64,000 bases of DNA from Streptomyces sp. NBC_00353 (GTDB lineage Bacteria > Actinomycetota > Actinomycetes > Streptomycetales > Streptomycetaceae): positions 3,534,001 through 3,598,000 of the forward strand of contig NZ_CP107985.1 in assembly GCF_036108815.1 (NCBI RefSeq), in the 5' to 3' direction. Position 1 is the stretch's first letter, and every line of letters starts with the position of its first letter. The notes under the pieces were generated by a model, which saw only the letters and a program-made list of their open reading frames with translations, did no database searches and was not told the DNA's origin. Made by a program: the position numbers and the translations under genes. Of this stretch, positions 58,929 through 64,000 are shown in pieces.

Positions 58929-59840
58929 CTACCCGGCGGTACGCCCGTTGGTCAGCCTCTTGCGGCGCCACAACACGAGGGGCAGCGCTCCGGCTACGCC
59001 GAGTGCTCCCGGCACCAGCCCCGTCGCCGCGTTGATCCCCGGCTGGTCGAATGTGCTCGGGATCGGCAGGGTCGCCCAGCGGTTGATCGGCCATGCGACC
59101 ACGATGGCCCGGCCGACGACCTCGTCCGTGGAGACCGTGCCCTGACCGGGCAGCTCCTGGTGGTAGCGGGAGTCGAGGGAGTTCTGTCGGTGATCGCCCA
59201 TCACCCAGATACGGCCCTCGGGCACCTTGATCGGGCCGAACGGCTCGTCATTGCAGGGGGTGTTGCCCGGGTAGATGAACGACGTCTCGTTCAGCGCCAC
59301 GCCATTGACCGTGACCGGCCCGTTCTCCTTGCACTCCACCGTGTCGCCGCCGATCGCGATGACCCGCTTGATCAGGTCCTTCTCCTCGGCGGACGGCATC
59401 AGTCCGATGAAGCTGAGGAACTTCTGCGCCACATTCGGTGTCGGTGTCTGGGCGCTCTCCAGCCAGCCGCCCGGGTCGTGGAAGACCACGACCTCGCCCC
59501 GCTGAGGCTCCGAGCCGAACCACGGGGTCAGCTTGTCGACCAGCACCCGGTCGCCCCGCTGGAGCGTGTCCTGCATCGAGTCCGAGGGAATCGAGAACGC
59601 CTGCACCAGGAACGTCTTGATCAGCAGCGCCAGAATCAACGCGATGCCGATGAGCAGGGGCAGCTCCTTCCAGAAGGAGCGTGGGTTCCTCGGAGCCGTA
59701 CCGCCGCTGTCCGGGGAGTCGCCGTCACTCTCCGTCCGGCCCGCCACCTCGGAGGATTCACCGTTCTCCGGATGCTCCGCCCGGTCCTCGGGTTCGTCGT
59801 GTCCGGATCGTGCGCCGACCGCCAAATCCCCCACATCCAC
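58929..59840 (-). CDS. sipY: Type I signal peptidase, third of cluster
   Basis: A 303-residue peptidase: acidic cytoplasmic head, membrane helix (LPLLIGIALILALLIKTFLVQAF), Ser in IPSDSMQDTLQRGDRVLVDKL, Lys in LIKRVIAIGGDTVEC, GDHRQNSLDSRYH, and a C-terminal helix. SipY is the major signal peptidase in S. lividans. Its 5' end overlaps the sipX 3' end by 83 bp. Confidence 0.9.
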   Translation of the reverse strand: MDVGDLAVGARSGHDEPEDRAEHPENGESSEVAGRTESDGDSPDSGGTAPRNPRSFWKELPLLIGIALILALLIKTFLVQAFSIPSDSMQDTLQRGDRVLVDKLTPWFGSEPQRGEVVVFHDPGGWLESAQTPTPNVAQKFLSFIGLMPSAEEKDLIKRVIAIGGDTVECKENGPVTVNGVALNETSFIYPGNTPCNDEPFGPIKVPEGRIWVMGDHRQNSLDSRYHQELPGQGTVSTDEVVGRAIVVAWPINRWATLPIPSTFDQPGINAATGLVPGALGVAGALPLVLWRRKRLTNGRTAG

Positions 59841-60801
59841 TCCTCACTCCGTGCCACCGCCCGCGACCCATTCGGCGCAGGCCCACCACTCCCATAACGA
59901 GCGGGAGTTCCGCAGGGGTCGGGAGCCGGACCATTCCATTGAGGTCCTGGGACGACACACTATTCGACTGTCCGTACGCAGCCGCCGTCCCGGCGCGCGC
60001 GTCCGGCACCGAGGCAAATGTCTGCGGCTCCTCCAGTCTCCGCCAGTGGCCGAAGGGCCAGGCGATGACGACGGCCCGTCCCACGACCTCGTTCTCGGAG
60101 ACCGTGCCGTGATCGGGCTCGTCCAGGTGGAAGCGCGAATCGGCGGAATTCGAGCGATGGTCACCCATGACGAAGATTCGGCCGGCCGGAACCTTTACCT
60201 CGAATTTGAGTGTGGAGGGCGGATTGCCCGGATGCAGATAGGGCTCATCGAGCGGGACACCGTTGACGGTGACCTTGCCGTCCTTGTCGCAGCACTTCAC
60301 GGTGTCGCCGCCGACGGCGACCACACGCTTGATCAGATCCTGTTCGTCGTCGGACGGCAGCAGCCCTATGAAGGTCAGTCCTTCCTTCACCTGTTTGACG
60401 ACAACGGGCGGATCCTTCTTGTCGACGTTCTCCTGCCGAAGCCAGCCGCCCGGATCCTTGAAGACGACGACATCGCCGCGCCGGGGCTTTGCACCGAACC
60501 AGGGCGTCAGCTTGTCGACGAGTACCCGGTCGCCGATCCGGATGGTCTGCTCCATCGATCCGGACGGAATCACGAAGGCCTGCACCAGGAAGGTCTTGAG
60601 AACGAGCGCGATGAGCAGCGCCACGGTGATCAGGAGGGGGATCTCCTTCACGGCCGACCTGCGCCGCCGCCGTTTCACCTTGCGGGCCAGCTTGCGGCGC
60701 TCCGCCCGGGTCGGCAGCGAGCGTGCGACCGTCGGCCTGCTGCCGGTCGGCAGCGGCGTGCCGGGGTCCGAGGCGCGGCTGCCGCGCCCGCGGTTACCCA
60801 T
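59758..60801 (-). CDS. sipX: Type I signal peptidase, second of cluster
   Basis: A 347-residue peptidase: Arg/Lys-rich cytoplasmic head, helix (IPLLITVALLIALVLKTFLVQAF), Ser in IPSGSMEQTIRIGDRVLVDKL, Lys in LIKRVVAVGGDTVKCC, GDHRSNSADSRFH, a C-terminal hydrophobic segment (AELPLVMGVVGL), then a basic Gly/Arg tail produced where the gene overlaps sipY. ATG 60801 overlaps the sipW stop by 8 bp. Confidence 0.9.
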   Translation of the reverse strand: MGNRGRGSRASDPGTPLPTGSRPTVARSLPTRAERRKLARKVKRRRRRSAVKEIPLLITVALLIALVLKTFLVQAFVIPSGSMEQTIRIGDRVLVDKLTPWFGAKPRRGDVVVFKDPGGWLRQENVDKKDPPVVVKQVKEGLTFIGLLPSDDEQDLIKRVVAVGGDTVKCCDKDGKVTVNGVPLDEPYLHPGNPPSTLKFEVKVPAGRIFVMGDHRSNSADSRFHLDEPDHGTVSENEVVGRAVVIAWPFGHWRRLEEPQTFASVPDARAGTAAAYGQSNSVSSQDLNGMVRLPTPAELPLVMGVVGLRRMGRGRWHGVRSGCGGFGGRRTIRTRRTRGPGGASGER

Positions 60802-61561
60802 GGGTCCCGTCCGGTATCCGTACGCCGTCGAAGGCACCGGTGTCCGGCAGCGGGCCCAGCCGGCCCAGCGGCCAGCCGATCCAGTCCACCCGGCCGATCG
60901 CCCGGTCGACCGGCACCATGCCGCCGCCGGGCTCGCCCAGATGGTCGCGGGAGTCGCGGGAGTTGCTGCGGTGGTCGCCCATCATCCACAGCGTGCCGTC
61001 GGGGACAACAATGTCGAACGCCGCCCTGGACGGGACGTCGCCCGGATACAGGTACTCCTCGTCCAGCGGCCGGCCGTTCACCTCGACCCTGCCCCGCTTG
61101 TCGCAGCAGACCACCCGGTCGCCACCCACGCCCACCACCCGCTTCACGAAGTCGGTCTCGGCGGGCTCCGCCAGCCCCAGGGATGCCGCCACGCCGTGCG
61201 CCAGCGCGGTGACGGGGTTCTCCTCGGGCTTCTCCTGCACGAAGGATCCGGTGCCGTCGAAGACCACCACATCGCCGCGCTGCGGTACGGAGCCGAAACG
61301 GTACGCCAGTTTGTTCACAAGCACCCGGTCCCCCACCTGCAGCGTGGACTCCATCGAGCCACTGGGGATCAGGAAGGGCTGCAGCACATAGGTGCTGAAC
61401 AGCAGCAGGAAGACCGCGCAGCCGGCGCCGAGCGCCGCTGTCCGCCGCCACGACATCGTGGCGAACCGGTCCGGGATACGCGAAGAGCGCGACCTCTCCT
61501 CCGACCCTGCTTCGGGTGCGGAGGAGCGGTCGCGCTCCGTGGTCTTTGCTTCCGTGTCCAT
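60794..61561 (-). CDS. sipW: Type I signal peptidase, first of cluster
   Basis: A 255-residue peptidase: charged head, helix (AALGAGCAVFLLLFSTYVLQPF), Ser in IPSGSMESTLQVGDRVLVNKL, Lys in FVKRVVGVGGDRVVCC, and GDHRSNSRDSRDH. It lacks the C-terminal membrane helix found in the other three, as reported for S. lividans SipW. Leads the overlapping sipWXY run after rplS. Confidence 0.9.
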   Translation of the reverse strand: MDTEAKTTERDRSSAPEAGSEERSRSSRIPDRFATMSWRRTAALGAGCAVFLLLFSTYVLQPFLIPSGSMESTLQVGDRVLVNKLAYRFGSVPQRGDVVVFDGTGSFVQEKPEENPVTALAHGVAASLGLAEPAETDFVKRVVGVGGDRVVCCDKRGRVEVNGRPLDEEYLYPGDVPSRAAFDIVVPDGTLWMMGDHRSNSRDSRDHLGEPGGGMVPVDRAIGRVDWIGWPLGRLGPLPDTGAFDGVRIPDGTHG

Positions 61562-61606
61562 CGCAGCCAGAGCTTAACCGGCTGCGCTGTGGACCTGGGA
61601 GCTAGC

Positions 61607-61957
61607 TCACCTGTCGCGCTTCTCCTTGATCTTCGCGGCCTTGCCGCGCAGCTCACGGAGGAAGTACAGCTTCGCGCGGCGGACGTCACCGCGGGTGACG
61701 AGCTCGATCTTCTCGAAGATCGGGCTGTGCACCGGGAAGGTGCGCTCGACACCGACGCTGAAGGAGACCTTGCGGACCGTGAAGGTCTCGCTGACGCCAG
61801 AGCCCTGGCGGCGGATGACTACGCCCTTGAACTGCTGGATACGGGAGCGGTTGCCCTCGATCACTCGCACGTGGACGTTGACGGTGTCACCGGGGCGGAA
61901 CGCCGGGACGTCCGTACGCAGGGAGGCGGCATTGACGCCATCGAGCAGGGAAGCCAT
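61607..61957 (-). CDS. rplS: 50S ribosomal protein L19
   Basis: A 116-residue L19 (FRPGDTVNVHVRVIEGNRSRIQQFKGVVIRRQGSGVSETFTVRKVSFSVGVERTFPVHSPIFEKIELVTRGDVRRAKLYFLRELRGKAAKIKEKR). ATG 61957 matches the family start (MASLLDGVN). Confidence 0.97.
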   Translation of the reverse strand: MASLLDGVNAASLRTDVPAFRPGDTVNVHVRVIEGNRSRIQQFKGVVIRRQGSGVSETFTVRKVSFSVGVERTFPVHSPIFEKIELVTRGDVRRAKLYFLRELRGKAAKIKEKRDR

Positions 61958-62085
61958 GTTGTCTGCTTTCTTCGCCGATGCCACAGGTCATCGACGGGAG
62001 ATCGTAAGGAATCAGGGTGCTGATCGCGTCGGGTGGGCGTCGTTCCCCCTGTGGCAGGGGCGCACACCGGACGTACAGCAGCGGC

Positions 62086-62907
62086 TTATTCTTCCATGCC
62101 TTCGGGCCTGCGCCAAAATCGGCCGCCGGGCTCCGGCGACCAGCCGAGGATGGAGAGGATCTCACGGTCCTTCTTGTCGAAGGCGCTCGCCTCGCAACGC
62201 TCGATGAGATCGGGCCGGTTGACCGCGGTACGGCGGAACGCCTCGTCCCGTCGCCAGCGTGCGATCTTCCCGTGGTGACCGCTGAGCAGGACGTCCGGGA
62301 TGCCTCTGCCACGCCACTCGGGCGGCTTGGTGAAGACCGGGCCCTCCAGCAGGTTGGCCATGGCGCCGGGTGCGAAGGAGTCGTCGCGGTGCGACTCGAC
62401 GTTGCCGAGCACACCGGGCAGCAGCCGGGCCACCGCCTCGGTGATGACCAGCACGGCAGCCTCCCCGCCGGCCAGCACATAGTCCCCGATGGAGACCTCG
62501 ACGACCGGTATGCGGGTGGCGTACTCGTCCATCACCCGGCGGTCGATGCCCTCGTAGCGGGCCGGGGTGAAGATCAGCCACGGCCGCTCGGAGAGCTCCA
62601 CGGCGAGCTCCTGGGTGAAGGGGCGGCCGCTGGGTGTGGGTACCACGAGCACCGGGGAGTGCGCCCCGGCCTCGTACCCGTCCGCCAGGGTCTCGTCCAG
62701 GGCGTCACCCCACGGCCCGGTCTTCATCACCATGCCGGGACCGCCGCCGTACGGCGTGTCGTCGACCGTGTTGTGCCGGTCGTACGTCCAGTCCCGGAGA
62801 TCGTGCACGTGTACATCGAGGCGGCCCCGGGCGCGGGCCTTGCCGACGAGTGAGACGTTCAGCGGTTCCAGGTACTCGGGGAAGATCGTGACGACGTCGA
62901 GCCGCAT
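62086..62907 (-). CDS. trmD: tRNA (guanine37-N1)-methyltransferase
   Basis: A 273-residue SPOUT methyltransferase: MRLDVVTIFPEYLEPLNVSLVGKA, DDTPYGGGPGMVMK, the SAM-binding knot PARYEGIDRRV and IGDYVLAGGEAAVLV. It methylates G37 of tRNAs reading CCN/CUN/CGG codons. Coupled to rimM by TGATG. Confidence 0.97.
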   Translation of the reverse strand: MRLDVVTIFPEYLEPLNVSLVGKARARGRLDVHVHDLRDWTYDRHNTVDDTPYGGGPGMVMKTGPWGDALDETLADGYEAGAHSPVLVVPTPSGRPFTQELAVELSERPWLIFTPARYEGIDRRVMDEYATRIPVVEVSIGDYVLAGGEAAVLVITEAVARLLPGVLGNVESHRDDSFAPGAMANLLEGPVFTKPPEWRGRGIPDVLLSGHHGKIARWRRDEAFRRTAVNRPDLIERCEASAFDKKDREILSILGWSPEPGGRFWRRPEGMEE

Positions 62908-63476
62908 CAGGCGTCGTTCCCCGGCTCGGAGGCCTCTTCGTCCCGCGAGGAGACGATCACTGCCTGGCTGTCGTCGATCAGGCCGGGCGGCGGGGTGATG
63001 ACCGCGCGCTGCTCCTCCAGATCGATCTCGGTGACGATCTCCTCGACGAACGGGATCATCACCTCGCTGCCGTCCGGGCGCTCCACGATGAAGAGGTCCT
63101 GGGACGGCAGATGCGAGATCTCGGTGATCCGGCCGATCTCGGTGCCGTCGGCGAGGACCACATCGAGGTCGATGAGCTGGTGGTCGTAGAACTCCTCGGG
63201 GTCCTCCGGGAGCTCCGCCGGGTCGACGTCGGCGATCAGCAGGGTGTTCCGGAGGGCCTCGGCCGCCGTACGGTCGCGTACGCCTTCGAAACGCAGCAGC
63301 AGCCTGCCGCTGTGCACCCGTCCGGTCTCGATGGTCAGCGGCCCGTTCGCTGCCGGGTCGGTGGCCAGGCGGGCCCCGGGGCCGAGCCTCAGCTCCGGCT
63401 CGTCCGTACGCACCTCGACGGTGACCTCGCCCTTGATGCCGTGGGCGCGGCCGATCCGCGCAACTACCAGCTGCAC
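62907..63476 (-). CDS. rimM: 16S rRNA maturation factor RimM
   Basis: A 189-residue factor with QLVVARIGRAHGIKGEVTVEVRTDEPELRL and a C-terminal PRC-barrel (FYDHQLIDLDVVLADGTEIGRITEISHLPSQDLFIVERPDGSEVMIPFVEEIVTEID). It binds S19 during 30S assembly. GTG 63476 follows AGGAG. Confidence 0.96.
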   Translation of the reverse strand: MQLVVARIGRAHGIKGEVTVEVRTDEPELRLGPGARLATDPAANGPLTIETGRVHSGRLLLRFEGVRDRTAAEALRNTLLIADVDPAELPEDPEEFYDHQLIDLDVVLADGTEIGRITEISHLPSQDLFIVERPDGSEVMIPFVEEIVTEIDLEEQRAVITPPPGLIDDSQAVIVSSRDEEASEPGNDA

Positions 63477-63555
63477 CTTGTGTCTCTCCTGTCATACGAC
63501 GACGGGCCGGGGCGGGCGCATGGCCCTCCCCGGCCCGTGCCGGTGTTCAACTCTG

Positions 63556-63795
63556 TCAGCGAACCTGGTCCACATCGACGAGGTCGACGCGGATGCCACG
63601 GCCGCCGATGGCGCCCACGACGGTTCGCAGCGCGCGTGCGGTGCGGCCGTTGCGGCCGATCACCTTGCCGAGGTCATCGGGATGGACCCGGACCTCGAGC
63701 ACACGACCACGGCGCAGGTTGCGCGAGGCGACCTGCACATCGTCGGGGTTGTCGACGATGCCCTTCACGAGGTGCTCGAGAGCCTCCTCGAGCAT
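63556..63795 (-). CDS. KH-domain RNA-binding protein (KhpA-like)
   Basis: A 79-residue single KH domain with GRNGRTARALR, the GxxG RNA-contact loop, in HPDDLGKVIGRNG. It lies between rpsP and rimM as in other Gram-positives. A role in RNA binding and cell-envelope control is known for KhpA. Confidence 0.93.
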   Translation of the reverse strand: MLEEALEHLVKGIVDNPDDVQVASRNLRRGRVLEVRVHPDDLGKVIGRNGRTARALRTVVGAIGGRGIRVDLVDVDQVR

Positions 63796-63797
63796 GC

Positions 63798-64000
63798 TCA
63801 GGCCTCGGTCGACTCGGCGGGCGCGGCAGCGTCAGCCGCCTCGTCCGCCTTCTTGTCGGCCTTCTTCGCCTTCTGCGTGATGGCCTCGCCCTTGGACTCC
63901 TCGCCGGTGTCCTTGGCCAGGGCCTCGAACAGGGCGCGCTTGTCGGCCTTGGGCTCCGGCTGCAGCAGCGGCGCGGGGGCGGGGAGACCCTTGTGGGCCT
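63798..64000 (-). CDS. rpsP: 30S ribosomal protein S16, C-terminal part (partial)
   Basis: The minus-strand frame from the right edge reads AHKGLPAPAPLLQPEPKADKRALFEALAKDTGEESKGEAITQKAKKADKKADEAADAAAPAESTEA and stops at 63798. The Lys/Ala/Glu-rich extension is typical of streptomycete S16. Assignment is from the tail and the gene order rpsP-KH-rimM-trmD-rplS; the conserved core lies outside the window. Confidence 0.85.
   Translation of the reverse strand, partial: AHKGLPAPAPLLQPEPKADKRALFEALAKDTGEESKGEAITQKAKKADKKADEAADAAAPAESTEA

Overview
The window is high-GC actinobacterial DNA and almost certainly a Streptomyces chromosome. Support comes from GTG/TTG starts, very high third-position GC, the sporulation sigma factor WhiG, a sipWXYZ signal peptidase cluster, and a gene order that (from memory, not a search) runs parallel to the S. 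coelicolor SCO5591-SCO5676 interval in reverse. It splits into a conserved left arm (1-34,970), an accessory island (about 34,970-46,470) and a conserved right arm (46,500-64,000).

Left arm. A polyamine/GABA catabolic locus spans both ends of the first 24 kb: GabT (partial), a putrescine/spermidine ABC importer (ALDH, binding protein, ATPase, two permeases) with a PuuB-like FAD oxidoreductase, a second binding protein, a second aminobutyraldehyde dehydrogenase, a divergent Lrp/AsnC regulator and an aminotransferase. Together they could import putrescine and convert it via 4-aminobutyraldehyde and GABA to succinate semialdehyde. Between them lie a secreted GH18 chitinase with a direct-repeat operator, a NADAR protein, a 6-aminodeoxyfutalosine/adenosine deaminase homologue, a phosphodiesterase, a SAM methyltransferase, a two-component system with a serine hydrolase, and several membrane proteins. 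Then follow a putative ABC exporter pair, a GT39-type glycosyltransferase, a LOG-like protein, an AHSA1 protein, and a thiamine importer operon controlled by a TPP riboswitch. The arm ends with rlmN.

Island. In many actinobacteria rlmN directly follows frr-cdsA. Here 11.5 kb separates cdsA from rlmN. The insertion is bounded by three copies of an attachment-like sequence that covers the rlmN start codon, so it reads as two site-specific elements in tandem (about 10.5 kb and about 1 kb). Both begin with the same two-gene module (DUF6233-like protein plus a small partner). The larger one is decayed: IS5-family remnants, an integrase C-terminus, a defective RuvC-like resolvase, a Tn3 transposase N-terminus and a headless PD-(D/E)XK nuclease. 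Intact cargo includes an HTH/coiled-coil/Ser-Thr kinase fusion, a secreted beta-helix repeat protein and several small unknown genes, one preceded by a palindromic operator-like repeat.

Right arm. All on the minus strand apart from one peptidase gene: rpsB-tsf-pyrH-frr-cdsA, then whiG, dprA, comM/yifB, yraN, a DUF2469 protein, a Nudix hydrolase, four signal peptidases, rplS, trmD, rimM, a KH-domain protein and the 3' part of rpsP. No tRNA, rRNA or CRISPR was found.
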